Positions 34,679-43,055 of a stretch of DNA of 64,000 nucleotides are shown in pieces (positions within the stretch are counted from its first letter, which is position 1; every line of letters begins with the position of its first letter). The notes under the pieces are model-generated. The model worked only from the letters and a program-made list of their open reading frames with translations, ran no database searches and had not been told where the DNA came from. Location: NCBI GenBank assembly GCA_024280995.1, contig JAMXLM010000045.1, positions 144,264 to 208,263 of the forward strand, written 5' to 3'. The position numbers were made by a program, and so were the translations under genes. Source of the stretch: Candidatus Dormiibacterota bacterium (lineage in GTDB: Bacteria > Chloroflexota > Dormibacteria > Dormibacterales > Dormibacteraceae).

Positions 34679-35662
34679 TCAGGGGACGTTGGGGTTGCGG
34701 GAGATCGAGTACTTCACCGTTGCGGTCGCCACGGATCCCGTCACCCCGGGCGGGTAGGTGATCGCGACCTGGAACGTGACGTCCGATGTGCTGCCGCTCA
34801 GGTCTGACCCGGGCAGGGCGATGGTGCGCACCCGCTGGATCACGTTCGGGTCCCCCGTGATGGTCACGATCGTCGGCGTGATCGTCACCGCGGTCACGCG
34901 GTAGCCCTGCGGCGGCGGGTTCGAAGGTGGGGAGTCCACCAGCACGACGGGTGCGCTGGTCGTCCCCTGCACGGCCTCGGTGTGGATGTCGACGGACGTC
35001 ACGTCGCTGGTCACGGCCGGTATGGTGCGCACCGACAGGTCGAGCTGCTGGTTGTTCGCGTTCTGCAGGATCACGGGCTGGTTCAGGGAGTCCTGGACCC
35101 CGATCACCGTTCCCTGCACCACGGCGACAGCCTTGAGGCCGGTCTCCCAGCTGACCGGTCCGCTGAAAACCACCTTGCAGGGGTTGCGGTTGGCCGCCAC
35201 GGAAGCTGTCGTGCACGTGGCGACGGTCTTGCTGGGGTCGAGGCTCCAGCCGGGCGCGGCGCGCGCGCTTACCTGGACCGGGAGCGTCACCGTCTGGAAG
35301 GTGTCGACGGTCACCGCGATCGGCGCGGGCTGCTGCTGGATCTGGACGCCCTGGATGAGCGCCCTGGCGTCAATGCTCAGCATCACCGCCGAGCCGGGCA
35401 GTGCGCGCCGCGCGTCGACCGTGGCGACGATGTTCGAGGCATCCGCCTTCTGGATGGCGTCGGCCAGGCCGGCGATGGTCACGGTGGTCAGCGCCGGCGG
35501 GTTGATGAGGACGATGTTGGGCGGCACGGTGTAGCTCAGCGGGATCCTGATCGGCCGCGTCGTCGGCGGGTTCTCGGAGAAGGCGACGGCGCCGAGGACC
35601 AGGACGGAGAGCCCAAGCGCAAGGAGCTTCAGCCGCCATTCGTTCGTTATCCAGGCAACCAT
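34679..35662 (-). CDS. cdaR: YbbR-domain protein, CdaR-like regulator of diadenylate cyclase
   Basis: The 327-residue protein has one N-terminal TM segment (LLALGLSVLVLGAVAFS, about residues 12-28) and an extracytoplasmic part made of YbbR-like repeats (NPPTTRPIRIPLSYTVPPNI, and about three further VxVxxxxxG units). YbbR/CdaR proteins modulate the membrane diadenylate cyclase CdaA. The ATG overlaps the cdaA stop by 1 nt, so the pair is coupled. The assignment rests on domain pattern plus context. Confidence 0.85.
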   Translation of the reverse strand: MVAWITNEWRLKLLALGLSVLVLGAVAFSENPPTTRPIRIPLSYTVPPNIVLINPPALTTVTIAGLADAIQKADASNIVATVDARRALPGSAVMLSIDARALIQGVQIQQQPAPIAVTVDTFQTVTLPVQVSARAAPGWSLDPSKTVATCTTASVAANRNPCKVVFSGPVSWETGLKAVAVVQGTVIGVQDSLNQPVILQNANNQQLDLSVRTIPAVTSDVTSVDIHTEAVQGTTSAPVVLVDSPPSNPPPQGYRVTAVTITPTIVTITGDPNVIQRVRTIALPGSDLSGSTSDVTFQVAITYPPGVTGSVATATVKYSISRNPNVP

Positions 35663-36492
35663 CAGCGTCGGAACCTGAAGCGGCCGTTGCCGTTCTGCGA
35701 GGCGATCTTGAGCGCGACCCTGCGGCGAAGGCTGTCGGGGTCGAGGTTGCGGCTGATCTTTCCTTCTTCTATCACGGAGATGTTCCCGGTCTCCTCGGAG
35801 ACTACGAGGACGAGGGCGTCGGAGGCCAGCGACAGGCCGAGCGCCGCGCGGTGACGAGTGCCGAGCCGCTCGCGGACGGTGCCCTCCTCGGGGAGCGGCA
35901 GGAGGCAGCCGGCGGCGACGATCCGATTACCCCGCACGATCACCGCGCCGTCATGCAGGGGCGAGTTGGGATAAAAGATCGACTGCAGCATCTCGGCCGA
36001 GATCTGGCCGTTGATGCGAACTCCGGTCGCCGCGTAGTCCTCGAGCCCGACGTCGCGCTCGAAGGCGATCAGGGCGCCGGTGTGCTTGACGCTGAAGCGC
36101 TCGGCGGCGCGGATCGCCTCGGAGATGGCCTCGTTGTACTGACGCGTGTTGTAGCGGGACAGCGGCCGGCCGATGCGGCCGATGCGTCCAAGCTGGTCCA
36201 GGCCACGTCGGAGCTCGGGCTGGAACATGACGATGACCGCGATGGCGATGAAGAAGGTCGCGTTGCGGAAGAGCCAGGAAAGAAGGATGAGGTTGAGCGA
36301 GGTCGAGACGACGCCGACCACCGCGAGGAGGACCAGGCCGACCAGGATCTGCGTTCCCTGCGTGCCGCGGACGAGGCGCAGAACCTGGTAGAGGAGGAAG
36401 GTCACAACCGCGACGTCGACGATCTCGAGGGGTCCGAGGTGACGGATGACGTCCTGCAGCTGCGTCCAGAACTGCAAGAGGATGAGTGTCAT
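35662..36492 (-). CDS. cdaA: Membrane diadenylate cyclase CdaA (c-di-AMP synthase)
   Basis: The 276-residue protein has three N-terminal TM segments (about residues 20-95) followed by a DAC domain. The catalytic motifs are visible as SPLHDGAVIVRGNRIVAAG (DGA) and LGTRHRAALGLS (RHR). It condenses two ATP to c-di-AMP, which controls potassium/osmotic balance and wall homeostasis. ATG 36492 overlaps the argF stop (ATGA). Confidence 0.95.
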   Translation of the reverse strand: MTLILLQFWTQLQDVIRHLGPLEIVDVAVVTFLLYQVLRLVRGTQGTQILVGLVLLAVVGVVSTSLNLILLSWLFRNATFFIAIAVIVMFQPELRRGLDQLGRIGRIGRPLSRYNTRQYNEAISEAIRAAERFSVKHTGALIAFERDVGLEDYAATGVRINGQISAEMLQSIFYPNSPLHDGAVIVRGNRIVAAGCLLPLPEEGTVRERLGTRHRAALGLSLASDALVLVVSEETGNISVIEEGKISRNLDPDSLRRRVALKIASQNGNGRFRFRR

Positions 36493-37415
36493 CCGGCGAA
36501 CAGCTCGGCCATCAAGGCCATCTGCGCGTAGAGCCGGTTCTCAGCCTGCTGGAACACGACCGAGCGCGGACCGTCGATGACCTCGTCGGTCACCTCTTCA
36601 CCGCGGTGCGCGGGCAGGCAGTGCATGAAGACGGCGTTGGGGGCTGAGTCCATGAGTCGCTGGTTTACCTGGTACTGGCTGAACGCCTTCTGCCGGGCCG
36701 CGCGCTCGTCTTCCTGGCCCATTGAAGCCCACACGTCGGTGTAGATCGCGGTGGCGTCGTGGACTTCGATCTGGCTCGTGAGCGTGACGTTGTGTCTTCC
36801 GGAATTCATGCTACGAGCGCGCTCGACGACGGCCTGGTCGGGGTCATAACCAGGGGGCGTGATCACCGTCAGCGCGAAGCCGGCAAGCGCGGAAGCCTCG
36901 ATGAGCGAGTTGGCGATGTTGTTGCCATCGCCGATGTAGACGAGATGCTCATGGGCGAGGTCTCCGTGCAGCTCGTCGAGAGTCAACAGGTCGGCCAGGA
37001 CCTGGCAGGGGTGCGAGTGGTCGGTGAGTGCGTTGATCACCGGCTTCTCAGAAAAGCGCGCCAGCTCGAGGAGGTCTCCATGTGAGCGCAAACGCGCGAT
37101 CACACCGTCGACGTAACGATCGAGCACCCTCGCCGCGTCGGCGATCGACTCCCGAAAACCGAGCTGGACGTCCTGGCTGGTCAGGGTCGTGGTGGCCCCG
37201 CCGAGGCGGCCGATTCCGACCTCGAAGCTGACCCTCGTCCGGTGGGACGGGCGCTGGAAGAGCATGGCCATGTGCCTGCCGCGCAGGGGCTTTTCGGTCC
37301 AGCGGCCCGCCTTGATGTCGCGCGCCAGCTCGAGCAGGTGGCGGAGGTCGCCCGGCTCGAGGTCGGCCACGTCGATGAAGTCCCGTCCCCTCAACGAGAT
37401 CACAGGAGCGATCAT
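36489..37415 (-). CDS. argF: Ornithine carbamoyltransferase
   Basis: The 308-residue protein has the carbamoyl-phosphate site FQRPSHRTRVSFEVG (His where Thr is common), the DHSHPCQVLADLLTL motif and the ornithine site MHCLPAHRGEEVTDEVID. It makes citrulline in arginine synthesis. ATG 37415 is followed at its end by cdaA with a 4-bp overlap. No other arg genes are present here, an unusual arrangement. Confidence 0.93.
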   Translation of the reverse strand: MIAPVISLRGRDFIDVADLEPGDLRHLLELARDIKAGRWTEKPLRGRHMAMLFQRPSHRTRVSFEVGIGRLGGATTTLTSQDVQLGFRESIADAARVLDRYVDGVIARLRSHGDLLELARFSEKPVINALTDHSHPCQVLADLLTLDELHGDLAHEHLVYIGDGNNIANSLIEASALAGFALTVITPPGYDPDQAVVERARSMNSGRHNVTLTSQIEVHDATAIYTDVWASMGQEDERAARQKAFSQYQVNQRLMDSAPNAVFMHCLPAHRGEEVTDEVIDGPRSVVFQQAENRLYAQMALMAELFAG

Positions 37416-37432
37416 GATCGCTCAGCGACGTT

Positions 37433-38020
37433 TTAGAGGCGGGGTTCTATCAGCTCCCCCGCCACGACCGGCGAGATCGCCAGGTCGCGGATCGAGTCGA
37501 ACTCCGGGAGCCTGGCCCGGAGCTTGGGTTCATCGCGCAGGCGAACGATCAGGTCGCGGCATGCGGCGGGCGCCAGGCCGAAAGACGCCGGCTTCAGGAC
37601 GAGCGCCGGCTCGTTCTTCAGCTGGATGGTCAGCCGGTCGGTCAACCGCACGCGGGGCCAGGAGTTCGGCTCGGAAAGGGTGACCGCGCCCATCGCCGAC
37701 CACACCGCCCGCATCTCGTGCCGCCCCTGGATGACCAGCATGCGGTCGCGGAAGAAACACAGCCGGGCGGGAGGCCAGCTGAAGAGCTGCACGATCGTCC
37801 TGCCCGCCAACGCGGCTCCGCCGACGGCTCCGATCGCAAGGACCACGCCGGCGATACCACCCTCCGGCAGCTTGAACGCGCCCGCCGCCAGGAGCCCGAA
37901 GATCAACGTCCAGCCCAGCGCCGATATGCCCGTGAGCACGATCGAGCGGTGCGACCGAACGTAAATCAGGCTCTCCCCACCACCAGCCTGTAGTGTATTC
38001 CCGATATCGATGCGCGACAT
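37433..38020 (-). CDS. Membrane protein with two TM segments and PH-like C-terminal domain
   Basis: About 195 residues from ATG 38020. Two TM segments (VLTGISALGWTLIFGLLAAG and GIAGVVLAIGAVGGAAL, about residues 28-75) precede a soluble domain of about 110 residues with alternating beta strands (ARLCFFRDRMLVIQGRHEM). This resembles bacterial PH or YdbS-like domains; I could not assign a family. The start is uncertain. ATG 38020 overlaps the divergent acyl-CoA synthetase start, and an internal CTG at 37969, after GGGGAG and a TACACT -10, is an alternative. Confidence 0.6.
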   Translation of the reverse strand: MSRIDIGNTLQAGGGESLIYVRSHRSIVLTGISALGWTLIFGLLAAGAFKLPEGGIAGVVLAIGAVGGAALAGRTIVQLFSWPPARLCFFRDRMLVIQGRHEMRAVWSAMGAVTLSEPNSWPRVRLTDRLTIQLKNEPALVLKPASFGLAPAACRDLIVRLRDEPKLRARLPEFDSIRDLAISPVVAGELIEPRL

Positions 38021-39863
38021 CAGCGCGGAGCGTGCGGCGATGGACGCGGCGGCGCGCGGCAGGACGGTCCTGACCAACTTCGAGGAAACCTGTAACGAGA
38101 TCCCGGACAAGGACGCGCTCAAGTGGCGCGACGCGTCGGGCGCCTGGCAGAGCCTGACCTGGAGCCAGTATCGCCAGGAGGTGCGGAAGGTCGCCGCCGG
38201 CGTCAAGGCGCTCGGTTTCAAGCCCGGCGAGTTCGCGGTGATCATGGCCCGCAACCGGCCTGAGCACCTGCTGGCCGACCTCGGAATCCTGCACGCCCGT
38301 GGCACGCCGGTGAGCCTCTACAACACATTGGCTCCCGAGCAGGTGCAGTACATCACCGCGCACTGCGATGCGGTCCTGGCCGTGGTCGAGGACGCCGGCT
38401 ACTTCAAGAAGTTCGAGGCGGTGCGCGCGCAGCTTCCCAAGCTGCGGACGATCGTCGTCGTCGACCCGACCGGCGTGGAGCTGAGCGACGACGTGATCAC
38501 ATGGAAGTCTCTGCTCGAGCGCGGCGCCGAGGAGGACCGCCGGGACCCCGAGGCGTTCGAGGAATGGCGCAAGGTCAAGCCGGAAGACCTGGCGACTCTC
38601 GTCTACACGTCCGGAACGACGGGGCCGCCCAAGGGCGTGATGGAGGCGCACAGCAACATCACCTGGATGGCCGAGTCGGCGCAGTCGTTTTTGAATCGCA
38701 CCGGCCACCGGCACATCTCCTACCTGCCATTTGCGCACGTCTTCGAGCGGTTCGTCGGCTACTACGCGGCCATGCGCCAGCAGACGGTGGTCCATTTCTG
38801 TCCCGATCCCGGGCTGCTGTTCGCCTACGCCGTCGAGGTCAAGCCGACGTCGCTGATCGGAGTGCCGCGGGTGTGGGAGAAGCTGCAGGCCGCCCTGGTC
38901 GCGGGCATCCAGGCCAACCCGGACGAGCAGCAGCGGACCGCGATCCTCGGCGCGATCGAGGTCGGGCGGAAGCTGGCCAAGCTTCAGCAGGCCGGGCAGG
39001 AGCCGCCGGCGGAGCTGGCGGCCGCCGCCGAGCGCGCGCTGCCGGTGTGGACGGCGCTTCGGACCAAGGTCGGCCTCGAGGACCTCGAGTGGGCGATCAC
39101 GGGCGCGGCGCCGATCAACCCGGACGTGATCGAGTTCTTCCAGGCGCTCGGCATACACCTGTGGGAAGGCTGGGGAATGACGGAGTGCACCGTCGGCGCC
39201 ACCTACAACCCGCTCGAGGCGATTCGGAACGGCACCGTCGGCGTCGCCGATCCAGGCGTGGAGATGAAGATCGACGAGGACGGCGAGGTGCTGCTCCGAG
39301 GCGGCAACCTCATGAAGGGCTACTACAAGGATCCCGAGAAGACGGCGGAGACGATCGACGCCGAGGGATGGCTGCACACCGGCGACGTCGGCACGATCGA
39401 CGATGACGGCTACCTGCGGATCATCGACCGCAAGAAGGAGCTGATCATCACGGCGGGCGGCAAGAACATCTCCCCCGCCAACATCGAGGCGCTGCTGAAG
39501 CAACACCCGCTGATCGGCCAGGCCGCGGTGATCGGGGATCGCCGTCCTTACGTGAGCGCTCTCGTCGTGCTCGACCCTGAGGTCGCGCCGGTCTGGGCGC
39601 GCAAAGCCGGGATCGCGTTCGACTCGATGGCGGACCTTGCCGCCGACCCGGCTGTCCATGCCGAGATCCAGGAGGCCGTGGAAGAGACGAACCGTCACGT
39701 CTCCAACGTGGAAGGGATCAAGCGGTTCACGATCCTGCCGGCCGACTGGACGCCCGAGACCGACGAGCTGACGCCGACGCTGAAGCTCAAGCGGCGGGTG
39801 ATCAGCCAGAAGTATGCGGACGCGATCGAGGAGATGTACTCGCGGGCGGAAGCCCGGCCCTAG
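38010..39863 (+). CDS. Long-chain acyl-CoA synthetase (AMP-forming)
   Basis: This 617-residue ANL-superfamily ligase is of the FadD15/long-chain type. The P-loop TLVYTSGTTGPPKGV, A8 motif region GWLHTGDVGTIDDDGYLRI with RKKELIITAGGKNISPANIE, and EGWGMTECTV are clear. It activates fatty acids to acyl-CoA. ATG 38010 has no Shine-Dalgarno; a -10-like TAGTGT ends 13 nt upstream. It is divergent from, and overlaps the 5' end of, the PH-like membrane protein. Confidence 0.93.
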   Translation: MRDISAERAAMDAAARGRTVLTNFEETCNEIPDKDALKWRDASGAWQSLTWSQYRQEVRKVAAGVKALGFKPGEFAVIMARNRPEHLLADLGILHARGTPVSLYNTLAPEQVQYITAHCDAVLAVVEDAGYFKKFEAVRAQLPKLRTIVVVDPTGVELSDDVITWKSLLERGAEEDRRDPEAFEEWRKVKPEDLATLVYTSGTTGPPKGVMEAHSNITWMAESAQSFLNRTGHRHISYLPFAHVFERFVGYYAAMRQQTVVHFCPDPGLLFAYAVEVKPTSLIGVPRVWEKLQAALVAGIQANPDEQQRTAILGAIEVGRKLAKLQQAGQEPPAELAAAAERALPVWTALRTKVGLEDLEWAITGAAPINPDVIEFFQALGIHLWEGWGMTECTVGATYNPLEAIRNGTVGVADPGVEMKIDEDGEVLLRGGNLMKGYYKDPEKTAETIDAEGWLHTGDVGTIDDDGYLRIIDRKKELIITAGGKNISPANIEALLKQHPLIGQAAVIGDRRPYVSALVVLDPEVAPVWARKAGIAFDSMADLAADPAVHAEIQEAVEETNRHVSNVEGIKRFTILPADWTPETDELTPTLKLKRRVISQKYADAIEEMYSRAEARP

Positions 39864-39883
39864 ATCTACTTCTTCTCCGACCG

Positions 39884-39952
39884 GACGCGTTTCGATCAAA
39901 ACAGGTCCATCCGCCCACCCCTTCGACTGACGCGTTTCGATCGAAACGCGTC
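39884..39952. terminator. Paired palindromes after the acyl-CoA synthetase gene
   Basis: The motif GACGCGTTTCGATC occurs at 39884 and 39929, 45 bp apart. The second copy (39929-39952) is a perfect 24-bp palindrome and the first an imperfect one. The pair starts 21 nt after the fadD-type stop and ends 8 nt before the convergent small gene. Confidence 0.55.
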
Positions 39953-39959
39953 TCTTTCG

Positions 39960-40142
39960 CTAAGCGACCTTCTTCGGCTTGACTGCGCTCGGCTTGTAGC
40001 CCATCACCGCTTCGGTGAAAAGGCGGGTGGCGATCCGGGTCTTGGGCTCGCCGGTTTTCGCCGCGATCTTGCTGAGCTGGTCGATGACCTTTGGTTCCAC
40101 GTTGAGCCGGTAGAGCTGCTTGACCGCCGTTTTTTCTTTCAT
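39960..40142 (-). CDS. Small basic protein, possible ribbon-helix-helix type
   Basis: The 60-residue protein begins MKEKTAVKQLYRLNVEPKVI, followed by DQLSKIAAKTGEPKTRIATR. A short N-terminal strand, two helices and a Lys-rich tail (AVKPKKVA) fit a ribbon-helix-helix-like DNA-binding protein, but no toxin or partner gene is adjacent. The assignment is weak. It lies between paired palindromes and the divergent nuclease-like gene. Confidence 0.5.
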   Translation of the reverse strand: MKEKTAVKQLYRLNVEPKVIDQLSKIAAKTGEPKTRIATRLFTEAVMGYKPSAVKPKKVA

Positions 40143-40196
40143 ACCGCCGAGTGTGGCGGCGTCTCTGGCGCTTTCCTACCCAGCCTGTTAAGACTC

Positions 40197-41180
40197 TTGG
40201 TCGTGGAAAGCGACCACGCTTGGAATCATTCGGAAACGCTCGCCGCCGGCCAGGTGGCCGAGTTCAAAGTGTGGGCCGAGCTCATTCGCCAATCGCAGGG
40301 CGGCCTGCACGTCTTTCTGCCGCTGCGAGACCTCGGCATCGACGGGGTGCTGCACCGGCTGGAGGATGGCGCGTATCTGCCGGTGCAGGTGAAGGGGCGG
40401 ACGTCGCTGACGCCGGCTGGTCAGGTGCACATCACCGTCACCGCGACGAGCCTGGTCGACGACGACGCGTTTCTGGTCGGCACCTTGATCGACGGCGCCG
40501 AGCTCAGTGCCTTTGTGCTGGTGGTGACGGAGTCCGAGTTCCGATGTCTTGCCTCGCATGACGTGGTCGAAGGCCGGGAGTACCTGACGGCGGCGTTCGA
40601 GCTGCACGCCGGCGGCATCTCACGTTGGGCGCCTCATCTCGTGCCGCGTGATCAGCTGGCGGAGAGGTTCGGTGCGGCCGCTCCGGCGCCTACGGCGCCA
40701 CCTCCCCATGTATTGGGAGGACCGCTCATCGACCGGGCGGGAGAGGGATTTCTTGGCGAGGCCGAGGTCATCCGCCGGCTGGCCGACGCGGAATCGCTGG
40801 CGCTCTTTCGCCCCTTTCCGGATCTGGAAACGGTCGAGGTGCTCGCGCGGCATGTGAGCTCGCGTCGATTCCTGGGGCTGCAGGTGAAGACGTCCGGTTG
40901 GGACGAACCCCGGCGCGAAGAGCGAGTCTACCTCCGGCGGTCCAGCTTCCGACCCCGCGCCTCGACCTATATATGTGTGCTGGGCTGGAACCGGCCGGCG
41001 CATTCATTCGCCGACGAGTGCCTGCTGATCCCCAGCGTCGAGATCGAGGGCCTCGCGCGTACCGAAGACGAATGGCTGGTGCTGGAGCTGGAGCCGGGGA
41101 CGGAGGCACACCGCCGCCTGGACCGCTATCGAGCCGATCTGCGTCGGTTGGGAGCGGAAGTAGAGACAATGCTCGCCTGA
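40197..41180 (+). CDS. Tandem PD-(D/E)XK-like (DUF4365-type) protein
   Basis: The 327-residue protein is made of two similar halves. The first (about residues 15-160) has GQVAEFKVWAEL, then DLGIDGVLHRLEDG...YLPVQVKGR, the D...Q-x-K pattern of restriction-like nuclease folds. The second (about 180-325) has FLGEAEVIRRLADAESLALF...FLGLQVKTSGWD but a less clear acidic residue. The linker (about 162-176) is encoded by palindromic element copy C. The start is TTG 40197 or GTG 40203. A nucleic-acid or genome-maintenance role is inferred only from the fold pattern. Confidence 0.6.
   Translation: MVVESDHAWNHSETLAAGQVAEFKVWAELIRQSQGGLHVFLPLRDLGIDGVLHRLEDGAYLPVQVKGRTSLTPAGQVHITVTATSLVDDDAFLVGTLIDGAELSAFVLVVTESEFRCLASHDVVEGREYLTAAFELHAGGISRWAPHLVPRDQLAERFGAAAPAPTAPPPHVLGGPLIDRAGEGFLGEAEVIRRLADAESLALFRPFPDLETVEVLARHVSSRRFLGLQVKTSGWDEPRREERVYLRRSSFRPRASTYICVLGWNRPAHSFADECLLIPSVEIEGLARTEDEWLVLELEPGTEAHRRLDRYRADLRRLGAEVETMLA
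40681..40722 (+). repeat. Palindromic element copy C, inside the tandem PD-(D/E)XK-like gene
   Basis: Hairpin GGCGCC-TAC-GGCGCC (40685-40699), then CCTCCC...GGGAGG (40701-40720, 6 bp plus mismatch). It is in frame and encodes the Pro/Ala-rich linker between the two halves. Confidence 0.75.
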
Positions 41181-41328
41181 TCCGGTAACCGTGAGTTGAC
41201 AGGGTTCGCCCGGAGTAGGGGCACGACGCCCTCCCGGGTTCAGGTGCTTCTGAGTCACGCTCCCCATCCGGCCATGGGCCAACCGGCCTATGGGCACCCG
41301 TTAAGCACGTTGCTAAAGTGGCTCGACC

Positions 41329-42246
41329 GTGAGCTCGACTCCCGAGCATGTGGCCCCGCGATACAGCGCACCCGCCGGGGTCGCACGAGGCGCGTTTCCG
41401 GGTTTCGCCCTGCTTCTTGTCGCCTCCGTGGCCTTGCTGGCGGTGTTCGGCTATCTGGGCGGCGGGCTGATTTACGCCAAGTTGCGACTGGATGACGCCG
41501 ATGGCGCTTACAACACGGCCGTCCAGGACCAGGACCAGGACAGCATCGCCCAGCTGATCAACTCGTTCAAGGGCAGCTCCGCACCGGCCAACGCGGCGGC
41601 CGTTTCCTCGGCGCAGTTCCAGCACGACCGCGACGTGCTGGCGAAATGGGTCACCGACTCGGAGAGCGCGCGGGGCCAGATAGCGGTCGATGACCAGTCG
41701 CTGGCCGACGCCACGGCTGGGCTGGGGCAAGACCGATGGCTGATACCGATGAGCGTGGCGTCCTTCGATCGGACGTCCAGGCGTATCGCAGCCGAGCGAC
41801 GGGTCCTCGCTGACGCGAGGCCGATCGTCACCTACTACGTGCAGGTCGGAAGCTTCTTCGTCTCGCTCATAGACATCGGACTCGACTTCAACTCCATCTC
41901 GGCGTCTGTACGGGCGGGCAACCTGAGCGCGGCCGACTACGAGATAACGAAGGTGCGAGCGGATGCGGCGAAAGCGATCTCTTTCGACAAGGCCCCCGGC
42001 CTGCCGCCAGAGGCCGACCAGGTGGTGCGTTTGATGCAGGTCATCGACGGAGATTTCAGCAACGTGCTCAACGCGGGGATCGCGAGAAACGCCTCAGCAC
42101 TGAATTCCGCCATCAACGTTGGGCGGGCGGACATCGCCAGGCTGCAAGCCATCGACACCACCAAGCTCGTGACCAAGATCGAGGCTTTCTATGCCCCGAT
42201 GATCGATGCGTACCACGCGGACGTGGCGAAGGCCAGGGCTGCTTAA
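41329..42246 (+). CDS. Single-pass membrane protein with extracytoplasmic coiled-coil domain
   Basis: The 305-residue protein has a 25-residue cytoplasmic lead, one TM segment (FALLLVASVALLAVFGYLGG, about 26-45) and a long Ala/Asp/Gln-rich helical part with heptad-like spacing. No catalytic motif is visible and the family is not recognised. It is followed by palindromic element copy D and converges with the hydrolase gene. Confidence 0.65.
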   Translation: MSSTPEHVAPRYSAPAGVARGAFPGFALLLVASVALLAVFGYLGGGLIYAKLRLDDADGAYNTAVQDQDQDSIAQLINSFKGSSAPANAAAVSSAQFQHDRDVLAKWVTDSESARGQIAVDDQSLADATAGLGQDRWLIPMSVASFDRTSRRIAAERRVLADARPIVTYYVQVGSFFVSLIDIGLDFNSISASVRAGNLSAADYEITKVRADAAKAISFDKAPGLPPEADQVVRLMQVIDGDFSNVLNAGIARNASALNSAINVGRADIARLQAIDTTKLVTKIEAFYAPMIDAYHADVAKARAA

Positions 42247-42260
42247 GGCAGCCCCACCGA

Positions 42261-42296
42261 CGCCTGCGGCGCCACCTCCCCATAAATGGGGAGGAC
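42261..42296 (+). repeat. Palindromic element copy D (convergent intergenic)
   Basis: Short CGCC-TGC-GGCG stem, then a perfect 9-bp hairpin CCTCCCCAT-AA-ATGGGGAGG (42275-42294). It lies between two convergent genes and could act as terminator for both. Confidence 0.75.
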
Positions 42297-42302
42297 TAAC
42301 CC

Positions 42303-43055
42303 TCAGTGAGCCAGGAGGTTGCGGCGCCAGAGGTCCAGCGTTCGCTCGAAGTGGCGCTCGGAAGCGTCGCGATCGTAAACGGGCAGGTCCGCCATCGAGA
42401 ACCCGTGGGTCACGCCCGCCCATCGCTCCACCTCGCCCCGGACGCCGTGACGTACGAGCTCCTGCCGGAACTGTTCGATGTTCTCCGGGGTGGCGGTGCG
42501 GTCGTTCTCGGAGAACGCGAAGAAGAGCTCCCCACGCACCTTGGCGACGTCGTGGTGCGGCGAGTCCGGCTTGTCTGTAACGAGCGCACCTGGGTGGATT
42601 CCCGCGGCGGCGACGAAATCGTCGGCCATGGAGGCGGCGATGCCGAGCGACACGCGCGCGCCCATGCAGTACCCGACGGCGACTTTCGGACCCGCCGCCG
42701 CGGCGGGGTCGTCGGCGATGGCGTCGAAGATCGCCCTGGTGTCGGAGGCCGCGCCCTCGGGCGTGACGCTCGAAGCGGCAGCCATCAGCTTCTCGCGTTC
42801 GGCGTCCGCCAGACCCGAGCCCATGTTTCTCATGTCGAAGCTGAGCTTTTCTCCGATCCTGTAGTAGAGGTCTGGCGCCACCACGTAGAAGCCGCCTGCC
42901 GCGAACCGGCGGGCGTTCTCCTTGATCTGCTCGCGGTAGCCGACGCCGTCCATGTAAAGCACCGCGACCGGGAACGGCCCGCCGTTTTCGGGGTGGGCGA
43001 CGAACACCGTCATCTCGCCGTCCCGCGTGCGGACGACGATCTCTTTCTCGGTCAT
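42303..43055 (-). CDS. Dienelactone hydrolase family protein
   Basis: The 250-residue alpha/beta hydrolase has a Cys nucleophile in VGYCMGARVSLG, Asp in SENDRTATPEN and His in GVTHGFSM. The Cys nucleophile is typical of dienelactone hydrolase (carboxymethylenebutenolidase) relatives. ATG 43055 overlaps the MFS stop as ATGA, so it is the last gene of a marR-MFS-hydrolase operon. The context suggests detoxification of an aromatic or lactone compound; the actual substrate is unknown. Confidence 0.88.
   Translation of the reverse strand: MTEKEIVVRTRDGEMTVFVAHPENGGPFPVAVLYMDGVGYREQIKENARRFAAGGFYVVAPDLYYRIGEKLSFDMRNMGSGLADAEREKLMAAASSVTPEGAASDTRAIFDAIADDPAAAAGPKVAVGYCMGARVSLGIAASMADDFVAAAGIHPGALVTDKPDSPHHDVAKVRGELFFAFSENDRTATPENIEQFRQELVRHGVRGEVERWAGVTHGFSMADLPVYDRDASERHFERTLDLWRRNLLAH

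Noticed and set aside
32723..34807. 694-residue plus-strand frame opposite glmS
   Set aside because: Shadow frame; glmS on the other strand has complete family motifs.
37530..39899. 789-residue minus-strand frame opposite the acyl-CoA synthetase
   Set aside because: Arg/Gly/Asp/His-rich shadow of a clear ANL-ligase gene, typical of high-GC antisense frames.
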